From assembly GCA_046309815.1 (NCBI GenBank), contig JBKCOJ010000003.1:57083-121082 (forward strand): a stretch of 64,000 nt of DNA. The letters run 5' to 3'. The translations under genes were made by a program, and so were the position numbers. The notes under the pieces are model-generated. The model saw only the letters and a program-made list of their open reading frames with translations. It searched no databases and had not been told where the DNA came from. Position 1 is the stretch's first letter. Each line of letters opens with the position of its first letter. The DNA is from CAITNM01 sp021298215 (GTDB lineage: Bacteria > Pseudomonadota > Alphaproteobacteria > Paracaedibacterales > CAITNM01). Positions 52,413-61,708 of the stretch are shown here, one piece after another.

Positions 52413-52998
52413 GCACCTTATCCTATTACAATGCAAAAGCCTTGGACTTTTACGATAGAACTATTAATACAGATATGTCTCATGTATACAAAAAGTTCTT
52501 ACAGCATCTTCCTAAAGGCGCTCATATTCTTGATGCAGGATGTGGAAGTGGGCGAGACTCAAAATACTTTTTGAGCAAAGGTTATGAGATAACAGCTTTT
52601 GATGGATCTCAAGAAATGGTTCTCCTCGCAGAAAAAGAGTTAGGAAAATCAGTTTTACATATGCTTTTTCAAGACCTTAATTTTGAAGAGAAATTCGATG
52701 GTGTATGGGCTTGCGCTTCTTTACTGCATATTCCTTATGAGGAAACAAAAGACGTTTATAAAAGAATTCATAATGCTTTAAAGCCTAATGGAGTTTTTTA
52801 TGCCTCATACAAGCATGTGATTCATTCATGAATACAGATGGCAGAGATTTTTACAACATGAATGAAATGACTATTCTCCCTTATTTAAACGATTTGTTTG
52901 ATGTTATAGAGATTTGGCAAACAGCAGCTAGAAGTTGTGTTGCCCCAAGCCCAAGTAACGCTTGGTTAAATTTTGTTGTAAAAAAGAAAGGTCTTTGA
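52409..52998 (+). pseudogene. Class I SAM methyltransferase broken by a frameshift
   Basis: The open frame ends at 52831 after 140 residues, but the coding pattern continues in the next frame to a stop at 52996-52998. The first part has the SAM loop ILDAGCGSGRDSKYF and WACASLLHIPYEE. The second part reads NTDGRDFYNMNEMTILPYL and ends with NAWLNFVVKKKGL, the usual C terminus of this family. One base is missing near 52817; restoring it would give HGDSFMNTDGRDFYN. The gene is thus a recent single-base deletion, or the read contains an error. csaA begins two bases after the restored end. Confidence 0.82.
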
Positions 52999-53000
52999 TT

Positions 53001-53339
53001 ATGAGCACAATTACTTGGGAAGAATTTGAAAAAGTAAATTTACGCAGTGGCACCATTATGAAAGTAGAAGAATTCCCCCGCGCAAAAAAGCCTGCATTCA
53101 AAGTATGGGCAGATTTTGGTCCTGAAATTGGGATACTTCAAACATCGGCGCAAGTAACTGTACATTACACAGCAGAATCATTAGTAGGACGATCTATTGT
53201 TGGGTGTGTGAATTTGGGAGAAAAGAATATTGCCGGTTTTCTTTCTCAGTTCTTATTAGTAGGATTCGAAGATAAAAATGGTGCCATTTGCTTAGTTACA
53301 ACAGAACCAAAAGCACCAAATGGAATGAAATTATGTTAA
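53001..53339 (+). CDS. csaA: tRNA-binding domain protein CsaA
   Basis: 112 residues from the ATG at 53001. The open frame extends 13 codons further left, but that overlaps the methyltransferase end and lacks a family match. The domain is an EMAP/tRNA-binding OB fold: VNLRSGTIMKVEEFPRAKKP, an LQTSAQVT segment and a VNLGEKNIAGFLSQFLLVG segment. CsaA is proposed to aid export and to bind tRNA. Location next to methyltransferase genes seems incidental. Confidence 0.9.
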   Translation: MSTITWEEFEKVNLRSGTIMKVEEFPRAKKPAFKVWADFGPEIGILQTSAQVTVHYTAESLVGRSIVGCVNLGEKNIAGFLSQFLLVGFEDKNGAICLVTTEPKAPNGMKLC

Positions 53340-54292
53340 CCATGAAAATGAAAAAATTTCTAATTTGTTTAGTTGGAGGAATCTGTTTAGCAGGAGGTAT
53401 AATGATGTTATCGAATAGTACGACAAAAAAGTTATCTAATAATTACTCTCATGACATAACAGCTTCATTAGAAAAGCTTGAACAAGAAGCCAGAGAACGA
53501 ATTGAAGATTATAAAGGCACCGAATTTTCAAAAAAGGAAATGCATCTAATGCTTGATCAATTACTCGCCCATCCTGTTGGGAAAGCAGTATTTATAAGCA
53601 AAGGACTAAATGGCGAAAATATACAGTATTTCATTGGTGGTGCTCCAACAGAAACTAATCCAATGATCAGGTGGTTTTGCGATCGATCTCCTGTTGTGCT
53701 TGCAACACGCGAACGTTTTGGCATTTTCCAAAAAGAATTACAAAAGCGCTTAAAAGACAATGCGCATTTTGCCTCAATTCCATGTGGCATTATGAATGAT
53801 TTATTAAAATTGGACATTACCGGAAAACAAAATATACACTTTACGGGCATTGATTTAGATCCTGAATCATTAATGCTAGCCACCAAAAATGCTAATGAAA
53901 GAGGATATAAAGATATATGTAGTTTCAAAGAAGCTGATGCTTGGAAGCTTTCTGCATTTACTAATATGTTTGATTTGGTGACCTCTAATGGCCTTAATAT
54001 TTATGTGAAAGAGGATGCTAAAGTCACTGAACTGTACAAAGAGCTCTTCAAAATTTTAAAACCTGGTGGAACTTTAATAACTAGCTTTCTTGTGCCTCCA
54101 GCCCTCGTTAGTCAAGATGCAACTAAACAGCGTATTATACTTGGCACTATCATTGGTATTGGCTGGCAAAATTTTAGAACGGAAGAATTAACACGCAAAC
54201 AACTTGCTGAAGCTGGATTTGTTGACGTTGAGATCATTTATGATTCTCAACGGATGTTCCCAACCGTTATTGCTAAAAAGCCAGCAACATGA
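53333..54292 (+). CDS. Methyltransferase with N-terminal signal or membrane anchor
   Basis: 319 residues; the ATG nine bases further in (53342) is equally possible. A hydrophobic segment (KKFLICLVGGICLAGGIMML) makes an uncleaved anchor or a signal peptide, so the C-terminal domain would lie outside the cytoplasm. That domain has FTGIDLDPESLMLATKNANE at the acidic SAM motif and LFKILKPGGTLITSFL, a class I methyltransferase pattern. The glycine-rich first motif is atypical (FASIPCGIMNDLL). SAM should not be available outside, unless the host supplies it. Substrate unknown. Confidence 0.72.
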   Translation: MLTMKMKKFLICLVGGICLAGGIMMLSNSTTKKLSNNYSHDITASLEKLEQEARERIEDYKGTEFSKKEMHLMLDQLLAHPVGKAVFISKGLNGENIQYFIGGAPTETNPMIRWFCDRSPVVLATRERFGIFQKELQKRLKDNAHFASIPCGIMNDLLKLDITGKQNIHFTGIDLDPESLMLATKNANERGYKDICSFKEADAWKLSAFTNMFDLVTSNGLNIYVKEDAKVTELYKELFKILKPGGTLITSFLVPPALVSQDATKQRIILGTIIGIGWQNFRTEELTRKQLAEAGFVDVEIIYDSQRMFPTVIAKKPAT

Positions 54293-54316
54293 AAGATAAG
54301 CGCGGTGAATTTTTCC

Positions 54317-54345
54317 TTGCACTTTAAGTGTTTTGTGACTATAAA
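54317..54345 (+). promoter_or_regulatory. Promoter of the rpsF operon
   Basis: TTGCAC (54317-54322), 17 bases, TATAAA (54340-54345) form a near-consensus promoter about 90 bases before rpsF. The leader of roughly 80 bases could fold to control S6/S18 levels, as is known for some bacteria, but no specific motif was identified. Confidence 0.65.
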
Positions 54346-54435
54346 TTAAGCTTACAAGTTAAATCCCTTGCTTCCTAAGGAATTTGGGCAGCTGGTGCTT
54401 GTTTTTAAGTACCCATCCATAAGGAGAAAATATAT

Positions 54436-54852
54436 ATGCAACGTTTCTATGAAACAATTTTTATTGCACGTCAGGATATTACTGCTAATCAGGTAGAGAC
54501 TCTGGCAAAACACTATACAGGCGTTATCAAAGAATTCGGTGGAGAAATCACTAAAACTGAATTCTGCGGTCTTCGTAATTTAGCCTACAAAATCAAGAAA
54601 AATCGTAAAGGCCACTATGTTCTCATGAACATCGCTGTAAAACCTGAAGGAATTAAAGAAGTTGAACGTCAAATGAAAATTAATGAAGATGTTCTTCGTT
54701 ATTTAAGTGTCCGCGTAGACACTCTTGATAATGCTCCTTCAGCATTAATGCAAAACCGTGGTTTCCGCGAAGATTTTGCTCGTGAAGAAGCGCGACCAGC
54801 ATCAAAAGAAAAAGCCTCAACTGAGGAAACTGTAGAAGAATTAGCGGTATAG
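54436..54852 (+). CDS. rpsF: 30S ribosomal protein S6
   Basis: 138 residues, with the S6 core RFYETIFIARQDITANQVE and the YVLMNIAVKP strand. An acidic Glu/Ala tail closes the protein. S6 pairs with S18 on the platform of the small subunit. An AAGGAG site precedes the start, and rpsR follows after 12 bases. Confidence 0.97.
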   Translation: MQRFYETIFIARQDITANQVETLAKHYTGVIKEFGGEITKTEFCGLRNLAYKIKKNRKGHYVLMNIAVKPEGIKEVERQMKINEDVLRYLSVRVDTLDNAPSALMQNRGFREDFAREEARPASKEKASTEETVEELAV

Positions 54853-54864
54853 GAGACAAAAATT

Positions 54865-55128
54865 ATGTCAGATTACATTGAAGATGATAACCTAAAACCT
54901 AGCGTGCGTAAGCAATTTTTCCGTCGCCGTAAAAGCTGCCCTTTTAGTGGCCAAAACGCGATGAAAATTGACTACAAAGACACAAGAACTTTATCAAAGT
55001 TTGTTTCAGAACGCGGGAAAATGATGCCAAGTCGTATCACTGCTGTTTCTATCAAGAAACAACGAATTTTAGCCGTTGCTGTGCGTCGTGCTCGCTTTTT
55101 GGCTTTAATGCCTTACGTTAATGGCTAA
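54865..55128 (+). CDS. rpsR: 30S ribosomal protein S18
   Basis: 87 residues. RRKSCPFSG and the IDYKDTRTLSKFVSERGKMM segments are the S18 signature, and the basic ITAVSIKKQRILAVAVRRAR end contacts rRNA. It overlaps the next gene by eight bases. Confidence 0.98.
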   Translation: MSDYIEDDNLKPSVRKQFFRRRKSCPFSGQNAMKIDYKDTRTLSKFVSERGKMMPSRITAVSIKKQRILAVAVRRARFLALMPYVNG

Positions 55129-56032
55129 AAACGATTTAAGACTTATTATTCAAGGCGGCGCTCTAAGTGCTGCCTTTTCTTTTATGGTTTTCTTTAATCC
55201 TATTTTAGGATCGATAACAAGTTTTTTTGCTCTACTGCCCATTTTTTATGTCGGGCTTTGCCTGGGAATACGAGCTTTTCTTTTTTCCTGTCTAATTCCT
55301 TTAACTGGCTATCTTATACTCTTAGGTTTTGCTGGTGTTATTGTCTTCATGTTCTCGTTATTTTTACCGACTTTTATTATTTTGCATTGGCATTTTTTTA
55401 AAGAAAAAAATAATTACAAATTTTCCTCAATGGATATTGTGCATAAATTATCTTTTTATTCTTTGGGACTCATAACGCTTGGATTCGCTTATCTGAAATA
55501 TACAAATAGTTCAATATTTGAAGGTTTAACGAAAAAAATTGAAGTAGCTAATAGCCTTGCTAAAATGCCCTTAGTGTCCTCTTCTATTATTGAAATACTC
55601 CCTGGGGTCCTTTCATTCTTTGGGCTTCTAATGATCTGGTTAAATTTTCAAACTGCGTATGCCTTTGCTTTAAGAACCCATAAGGCAATTCGCAAGCCAA
55701 CAAAAAAACAAAATATCTTTTTGCCACCTGTATGGGATATTGCGTTTGTTGCCTCGTTATGGCTGATTATCGCCAATCAATTATTTATAGAGTCTTTTTT
55801 GCTCAATATTTTTAGTCGCACAGTCACATGTATTTGCGCATTCCCTCTGCTGATTGATGGACTTGAAACTATTCAGCTGATCGCAAAGGCACATAAGTTG
55901 CCGGCGCTTTCTATTGTAATTTTCATTATGCTTACATTTTTACTTGTCTGGCCAATGATTTTTATAGTAATGTTAGGCCTTATAGAGCCACTGTGTGGTA
56001 TCAAGAAAAAGTATTATTCAAAATTTAATTAG
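55121..56032 (+). CDS. DUF2232-type membrane protein
   Basis: 303 residues with about eight membrane helices. Location between rpsR and rplI is the usual place of DUF2232 (YybS-like) proteins in alphaproteobacteria. A LLPIFYVGLCLGIRAFLFSC segment fits that family. Role is unknown, though the link with the ribosomal operon is conserved. It overlaps rpsR by eight bases, so it depends on the same transcript. Confidence 0.75.
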   Translation: MAKNDLRLIIQGGALSAAFSFMVFFNPILGSITSFFALLPIFYVGLCLGIRAFLFSCLIPLTGYLILLGFAGVIVFMFSLFLPTFIILHWHFFKEKNNYKFSSMDIVHKLSFYSLGLITLGFAYLKYTNSSIFEGLTKKIEVANSLAKMPLVSSSIIEILPGVLSFFGLLMIWLNFQTAYAFALRTHKAIRKPTKKQNIFLPPVWDIAFVASLWLIIANQLFIESFLLNIFSRTVTCICAFPLLIDGLETIQLIAKAHKLPALSIVIFIMLTFLLVWPMIFIVMLGLIEPLCGIKKKYYSKFN

Positions 56033-56042
56033 GAGCTCAGCA

Positions 56043-56561
56043 ATGCTAAAGCGCAAAATGCAGGTAATTTTAATGGAGCGCGTCGAAAAATTAGGACAGA
56101 TGGGTCAAGTTGTGGCCGTTGCTCCTGGTTATGCGCGTAACTATTTGCTGCCAAACAAAAAAGCTCAACGCGCAACAAAAGAAAATCTTGCTCAATTCGA
56201 AACAAAGAAAGCACAACTTGAAGCAACAAACCTTAAGCAACGCCAAGAAGCTGAGTTTGTAGCTAAGTCTATGGAAGGCACACAAATTGTTATCATTCGC
56301 CAAGCAAGTGAAGTTGGTCAACTATATGGATCTGTTCGCAATCGTGATATTTCTGAGGGATTAACTAAAAGTGGTTTCACTGTTGATAAATCACAAGTTA
56401 TTATTGAATCACCAATAAAAACTTTGGGTATACACACCGTATTTATTTCACTACATCCTGAAGTACGAGCACCCATAGGTGTAGTTATTGCACAATCAGA
56501 AGAAGAAGCAACGATGAAAGTAGCTTCTGCAGAGGAAACTCCTGCTGAAGAAGTAGCATAA
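56043..56561 (+). CDS. rplI: 50S ribosomal protein L9
   Basis: 172 residues from the ATG at 56043, which has AGGAG seven bases upstream; the longer open frame overlaps the preceding gene. The L9 signature is QVILMERVEKLGQMGQVV followed by PGYARNYLLPNKKA. The C-terminal domain has GLTKSGFTVDKSQV and an acidic Glu/Ala tail. A strong terminator follows 23 bases after the stop. Confidence 0.97.
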   Translation: MLKRKMQVILMERVEKLGQMGQVVAVAPGYARNYLLPNKKAQRATKENLAQFETKKAQLEATNLKQRQEAEFVAKSMEGTQIVIIRQASEVGQLYGSVRNRDISEGLTKSGFTVDKSQVIIESPIKTLGIHTVFISLHPEVRAPIGVVIAQSEEEATMKVASAEETPAEEVA

Positions 56562-56582
56562 TTTAACTTTGTACCACATGAT

Positions 56583-58112
56583 TTAACCGGCATTCTTGCC
56601 GGTTTTTTTATATCTAGTAGCAACTTCTAAGCAAAGTTTGTAAATAATTCCGTATGTCGCTATTCCTATTCCCACTAACCCTACAACATAAATAGCTTCT
56701 TTTATCAAAGAACCTGGAGTTTGCACTTGTAACTGAAGATGATGTACAACGCCTGCCATGCAAACGCCAGATAGAATAACGCTTACCAAATCTAAAAAGA
56801 AAGCTCTACTTAAATGAATAATTGCCTTTTGGGAAAGTTTCCAAGCAAGGAATCCTGCTTGGATCCATGCGGCAAGGCCTGTAGCCAAAGCCATTCCCAC
56901 ATGCTGATAGGGGCCAATCAATAATAAATTCAACCCCAAATTACAACAAACTGTAATCATACCAATCTTTAAAGGAGTTTTTGTGTTTTGTTTTGCAAAA
57001 AAGCTCGTCGTAAATACTTTACTCAAGGTATAAGCAGGCAACCCAACCGCAAATGCTGCTAGTGCAGGCGCTGTTGCCTCTACATGCACTATAGAAAAAT
57101 CACCATGTCCATAGATTAAATCAATAATAGGATACGACAAAACAATTAATCCAAGAGCTGAAGGAATACTCAAACGCAATCCCAAAAGAAGGGCCTTTTC
57201 CTGCAGATTAGCAGCCTCTTCTAATTGTCCTGCACGCAAGGATTTTGAAAGACTTGGTAGCAATACGGTACCAATCGCAATTCCAAATATAGATAGCGGC
57301 AACTGATTAAGGCGATCTGCGTAATATAGATAAGAAAGAGAACCCGTTTGAAGAGTGGAGGCTAAAATCATATCAATAAAAATATTGATTTGCATCACCC
57401 CAGCACCAATTGCTCCTGGCACCATTAACTTCAAAATTTTTAAAACTGAAGGACTTAAAACAGGTTTTTGCAAACGAAGAACAAAACCATTCCTCATCGT
57501 CACAAAGTACAACCACAGAAACTGTACAATACCTGCTAAAATCACGCTCACACAAAGATAAAAGCCCCGATCTTCTACAGCAATCAGAAAAGCCCCTATC
57601 ATGAAAATATTCAAAAGCACAGGCGTTGCTGCAGCCGCTGCAAAGCGATCTAACGAATTTAAGATTCCTGATAGTAAGGCAGCTAGAGAGATAAATAAGA
57701 TATAGGGAAAAGTTATACGCGTAAATTCAATCGCATACTGCAAACGATCAGGCGTACTACAAAAACCAGGAGCAATTAGATGAATAATCGAGGGTGTAAA
57801 TATCACCACCAAAATGACAAAGGTGGATAGAACGAGGACTAACCAACTAAAAACCTGGTTGGCTAATTCATTCGCATTTTTCTTATTGGTGCTTGCAAGA
57901 ACACCTGCAAACTCAGGAACAAAAGCTGCATTAAAAGCACCTTCCGCAAAAAAACGTCTAAAAAAATTCGGAAACTTAAAGGCTACAATAAATGCATCAG
58001 CAACAACACTTGCAGCGAGAAAGTGACTCATCAGCATTTCTCTGAGTAGACCGAAAATACGACTAACTGATGTTAACCCGCCAACAGTTGCTATGGATTT
58101 TCCTAAATGCAC
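56583..58112 (-). CDS. murJ: Lipid II flippase MurJ
   Basis: 509 residues with about 14 membrane helices. The MviN/MurJ signature region is at the N terminus: TSVSRIFGLLREMLMSHFL, then the FFAEGAFNAAFVPEF loop. MurJ moves lipid II across the inner membrane for peptidoglycan building. That supports a cell wall in this bacterium. It is the last gene of the minus-strand run, 15 bases after nlpD. Confidence 0.96.
   Translation of the reverse strand: MHLGKSIATVGGLTSVSRIFGLLREMLMSHFLAASVVADAFIVAFKFPNFFRRFFAEGAFNAAFVPEFAGVLASTNKKNANELANQVFSWLVLVLSTFVILVVIFTPSIIHLIAPGFCSTPDRLQYAIEFTRITFPYILFISLAALLSGILNSLDRFAAAAATPVLLNIFMIGAFLIAVEDRGFYLCVSVILAGIVQFLWLYFVTMRNGFVLRLQKPVLSPSVLKILKLMVPGAIGAGVMQINIFIDMILASTLQTGSLSYLYYADRLNQLPLSIFGIAIGTVLLPSLSKSLRAGQLEEAANLQEKALLLGLRLSIPSALGLIVLSYPIIDLIYGHGDFSIVHVEATAPALAAFAVGLPAYTLSKVFTTSFFAKQNTKTPLKIGMITVCCNLGLNLLLIGPYQHVGMALATGLAAWIQAGFLAWKLSQKAIIHLSRAFFLDLVSVILSGVCMAGVVHHLQLQVQTPGSLIKEAIYVVGLVGIGIATYGIIYKLCLEVATRYKKTGKNAG
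56585..56609 (+). terminator. Rho-independent terminator of the S6-S18-L9 operon
   Basis: AACCGGCA (56585-56592), loop TTCT, TGCCGGTT (56597-56604) and then a T run to 56609. The structure lies within the last codons of the convergent murJ gene. Confidence 0.9.
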
Positions 58113-58127
58113 TAGTTATCCCAAGCC

Positions 58128-58937
58128 TTAGCCTAAACCAGGAATCATCACAGTTGGGTCTAGAGCTTCTTTGCTAAAGCTTCTAATCTGCAAATTCAAT
58201 TGAGGCTGAGAAACTCCTCCCGTCGAGCCTACCGTGCCGATTTTAGATCCAGCAGAAACAATTGCACCTTGTTTTACATCAATGCTGTTCAGATGTGAAT
58301 ATACCGAAATTATTTCTTTTGTATCATGTTTAATCATGACCATCTTACCATATCCATCAGCCTTTGTACCCACGTACTTAACAACACCCTCTTGAATGGA
58401 TCTTACAGGAACACCTTTAGGAGCTGCTATGTTAATCCCTTTGTGAAATGTACCGTCTGGCTGCATCCCAAATGATTTAATAATCGGTCCTTGCACTGGC
58501 GTCGTGTAATCTCCAGGCACTGCCATAGCTGATTGACCTGTGATTGGTTGCGAAGCATCTGCTACAGGAAAATCACCAGGAAGCTGATTAATATCTGAAA
58601 TATCTGGAGCTTGGCTAATGTCATCTAGTGGTTTAACAACAATATCGTCAGCAAGTCGTTGTTCTTCCTGCTTATTACGAGCTTTTAAAAGAATTCTTTG
58701 GCCTGGCACGAGCTGCACGCCTTCTGGTAGTTTATTCAGTTTTAAAATCTCTGTTTGCGTTACATTAAATTGCGCTGAAACAGATGCAAGGGTATCTCCC
58801 GTTTTCACGAGATAATAATCACTTTTAACAGGAGTCTTTGTAGCTTTTTTTCTAGATGAGACAACTTCAGCTGGTTGTTGATTTGTTGCGCAACCTGCAA
58901 GCAATAATAAAATCATGCATGCTAGTATATTGTTCAT
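58128..58937 (-). CDS. nlpD: LysM and M23-type lipoprotein, NlpD-like
   Basis: 269 residues. Lipoprotein signal (LLLAGC, Cys16), then a LysM domain (YYLVKTGDTLASVSAQFNV) near residue 42 and an M23-type C-terminal domain with FHKGINIAAPKGVPV and YSHLNS. The Zn ligands seem partly lost: the first motif has His-Lys-Gly-Ile-Asn instead of His-x-Gly-x-Asp. NlpD-like proteins then activate amidases rather than cleave peptidoglycan themselves. Gene order surE-nlpD is conserved. Confidence 0.88.
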   Translation of the reverse strand: MNNILACMILLLLAGCATNQQPAEVVSSRKKATKTPVKSDYYLVKTGDTLASVSAQFNVTQTEILKLNKLPEGVQLVPGQRILLKARNKQEEQRLADDIVVKPLDDISQAPDISDINQLPGDFPVADASQPITGQSAMAVPGDYTTPVQGPIIKSFGMQPDGTFHKGINIAAPKGVPVRSIQEGVVKYVGTKADGYGKMVMIKHDTKEIISVYSHLNSIDVKQGAIVSAGSKIGTVGSTGGVSQPQLNLQIRSFSKEALDPTVMIPGLG

Positions 58938-59701
58938 GAAAATAGCCCCTTTAATTGTTCAAACGTCTTACCATGTGTCATATCCAACGAAAGAGGAGTC
59001 ACCGCGATATATTTTTGTCCTATTGCCTCTACGTCCGTACCAGGTTCAGCGCACTTTGTTATCGTAGCATATCTCAAATCTCCTGGTCCAATCCAATAAT
59101 ATGGAATACCTCTCGGGTCTTCCCTTTTATAAATATGGTCAAAACATTTTCTTTGCCCTTGTCGCGTAACTCTAATTCCCTCAACTGATTGGTGCATCAC
59201 ATCAGGAAAATTGACATTAATCAGTACCTTTTCAGGTATAGGCAAATCCAAAACTCTTTTCACGACTTCTGGCCCCCAATGTTCTGCTGTAGACCATTTT
59301 GCTGGGTGTCCTGGATTAATAGTTAAACTTAAGGCAATAGCTGGTATTCCCAGAATGGTTGCTTCTAAAGCTGCTGCAACTGTTCCTGAATAAGTAACAT
59401 CTTCAGCTATGTTAGCGCCGTAATTAATACCTGACAGCACCAGATCTGGTAAGTTATCGGTCATTATTGATCTAATAGCAGCTAAAACACAATCCGTTGG
59501 CGTTCCTGAAACAGAATATTTCTTTTCCGAAATTTCGGTAATGCGAAATGGCATACGTAAAGTAAGAGAGTGACTTACAGCACTTTGATCATGATCTGGT
59601 GCTATAATCCATACATCATCTGAAATACCACGCGCTATCGATTCTAAAGTCTTTAAACCCGTAGCATTAATTCCGTCATCGTTTGTAATAAGGATACGCA
59701 T
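58934..59701 (-). CDS. surE: 5'/3'-nucleotidase SurE
   Basis: 255 residues. ILITNDDGINATGL has the metal-binding Asp pair, and LSGINYGANIAEDVTYSGTV forms the rest of the active site. SurE dephosphorylates nucleoside monophosphates. It overlaps nlpD by four bases and shares one base with serS. The pcm gene that often follows surE is absent. Confidence 0.96.
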   Translation of the reverse strand: MRILITNDDGINATGLKTLESIARGISDDVWIIAPDHDQSAVSHSLTLRMPFRITEISEKKYSVSGTPTDCVLAAIRSIMTDNLPDLVLSGINYGANIAEDVTYSGTVAAALEATILGIPAIALSLTINPGHPAKWSTAEHWGPEVVKRVLDLPIPEKVLINVNFPDVMHQSVEGIRVTRQGQRKCFDHIYKREDPRGIPYYWIGPGDLRYATITKCAEPGTDVEAIGQKYIAVTPLSLDMTHGKTFEQLKGLFS

Positions 59702-60966
59702 CAGTTACCAATTCTACTAAAACCTGTATATTTTTGTAAGATCTCTGGAATTTTGATCGAACCATCAGCTTCTTGATAGTTTTCTAAAACCGCGATTAAT
59801 GTACGGCCAACTGCAAGCCCGGAGCCATTAAGTGTATGAACAAATTGGGGTTTTCCTTGTTCATTACGGTATCGTGCATTCATTCGACGCGCTTGAAAAT
59901 CTCCGCAATTTGAGCAACTTGAAATTTCCCGATAGGCTTGCGGCCCTGGTAACCATACTTCTAAATCATAGGTTTTTCGAGCAGAAAACCCCATATCTCC
60001 ACTGCATAGCAACATCTTTCTGTAAGGCAAATCTAATTTTTGTAAGATTGATTCAGCTGCAGAAGTCATACGTTCATGTTCCATTTCGGACTGCTCTGGC
60101 GACGTAATGCTCACGAGTTCGACTTTAGTAAATTGATGATTGCGGATCATTCCCCTTGTATCCCGACCTGCCGCACCCGCTTCTGCTCTAAAGCATGGCG
60201 TATAAGCAGTAAAACGCGTTGGCAGCGATTGATGTGGCAAAATGTCTTCAGCAACAATATTCGTCAAACATACTTCAGAAGTTGGGATTAACCAGTGTTT
60301 ATGATTAGTTTGAAAAGCATCATCTCCAAATTTTGGAAGATTTCCTGTGCCAAACATTGCAGCATCATTAACCAACAGTGGGGGTGTAATTTCAGTGTAA
60401 CCAAACTCATTGCAATGAACATCAAGCATAAATTGTGCAAGTGCTCGCTCAAGCCGGCTAAGAGAACCTTTCAATAATACAAATCTTGCCCCAGAAAGTT
60501 TTGTTGCTACTTCAAAATCCATTAGTCCAAGTGCTTCACCCAGCTCGTAATGTTGCTTTGGAGTGAAGGTAAAAGTCTTTGGCGCGCCCCATTTCAAAAC
60601 TTCTTTGTTTGCTTCTTCATTCAATCCCGTAGGAACATCATCTGCAGGCAAGTTTGGTATGCCGGCCAAAATATCAAAAAGCTTTTGCTCTTCCTCTCGT
60701 GCCGTATCTTCCAAAACACTAATATGCTGTTTTATTTTCTCACTCTCTAAAGCAATTGTGTCAGTAGGTTCACCCTTACGTTTAGCATCACCAAAAGCTT
60801 TAGCGATCGTATTGCGTTGACTTTGATAGGTTTGTAAATCGGTTAGAATTTGACGGTGCTGCTTATCTAATTGAAGAATACGATCTGCTATTGGAGCTAA
60901 ACCGCGAGTTTTTAGTTTTTCATCAAATTGTTCAGGATTTTCCCTGATGAAACGAATGTCATGCAT
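59701..60966 (-). CDS. serS: Seryl-tRNA synthetase
   Basis: 421 residues. The N-terminal coiled-coil arm (about 28-100) binds the tRNA-Ser long arm. Class II motifs are present: motif 2 FRAEAGAAGRDTRGMIRNHQF (in two parts) and motif 3 GLAVGRTLIAVLENYQ. Serine charging is essential. It overlaps tatC by eight bases and surE by one. Confidence 0.98.
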   Translation of the reverse strand: MHDIRFIRENPEQFDEKLKTRGLAPIADRILQLDKQHRQILTDLQTYQSQRNTIAKAFGDAKRKGEPTDTIALESEKIKQHISVLEDTAREEEQKLFDILAGIPNLPADDVPTGLNEEANKEVLKWGAPKTFTFTPKQHYELGEALGLMDFEVATKLSGARFVLLKGSLSRLERALAQFMLDVHCNEFGYTEITPPLLVNDAAMFGTGNLPKFGDDAFQTNHKHWLIPTSEVCLTNIVAEDILPHQSLPTRFTAYTPCFRAEAGAAGRDTRGMIRNHQFTKVELVSITSPEQSEMEHERMTSAAESILQKLDLPYRKMLLCSGDMGFSARKTYDLEVWLPGPQAYREISSCSNCGDFQARRMNARYRNEQGKPQFVHTLNGSGLAVGRTLIAVLENYQEADGSIKIPEILQKYTGFSRIGN

Positions 60967-61708
60967 GATAAGATTCAGTAATGTTTTTAATTTTATTTTG
61001 AGTACACTGTATCACAAGGACTGTTAACCCATAAAGAACTATCATTGGGACAGCTAATGCAATCATGCTTAAAGCATCTGGCGGCGTAATTATTGCACTG
61101 ATAACGCATAAAAGAAAAATTATAATGCGCCAACGAGACTTTAGACTTTCTATGCTTAATACACCCAAGCTTACCAATACAAAAAGAAAAATAGGAATCT
61201 CAAATCCTAGCCCAAAAACAAACATCAAACGCTGTGAAAAACTTATATAATCACTAAGTTTTGGCAAAAAATACAAGGGTATTTCTTTGTGCTCAAAGCT
61301 TATAAAAAAGCTAAAAGCTCGAGGCAGCACAATCGTGTGCGCAAACGTTGTTCCGAAGTAAAATAGAAAAGGAATAAGAACCATCACACCTTTTATAATT
61401 TTTTGTTCTACATGAAAAAGCCCTGGCTTTAAAAAAAGCCATACCTGCACAAGCAAAAAAGGAAAAGTTAATAAAAAGCTCGCAAAAAGCGTTGTGTTAA
61501 TTTCACTAAAAAACGCTTCCGGAAGACTTGTATAAACTAGAGATCGCCCTTGTTCAAAAAGCGGATGCAAGGGTTGAATTAAAAGAGCTTGAATTTTTTG
61601 AACGATGCTATAGCAACCTAAAAAGCATGCAAAAAAGAACACTGTAACAAGCATCAGCCGATTACGTAGCTCTTTTAAATGCGTCATTAATGCTTTGGGT
61701 TCATCCAT
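60959..61708 (-). CDS. tatC: Sec-independent protein translocase TatC
   Basis: 249 residues with six membrane helices. The N-terminal HLKELRNRLM motif is the twin-arginine receptor region, and QVWLFLKPGLFHVEQK follows the first loop. TatC exports folded proteins with twin-arginine signals. The usual tatA and tatB upstream are missing here: a DUF721 gene takes that place. They must be elsewhere if the system works. It overlaps serS and the DUF721 gene by eight bases each. Confidence 0.95.
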   Translation of the reverse strand: MDEPKALMTHLKELRNRLMLVTVFFFACFLGCYSIVQKIQALLIQPLHPLFEQGRSLVYTSLPEAFFSEINTTLFASFLLTFPFLLVQVWLFLKPGLFHVEQKIIKGVMVLIPFLFYFGTTFAHTIVLPRAFSFFISFEHKEIPLYFLPKLSDYISFSQRLMFVFGLGFEIPIFLFVLVSLGVLSIESLKSRWRIIIFLLCVISAIITPPDALSMIALAVPMIVLYGLTVLVIQCTQNKIKNITESYHA

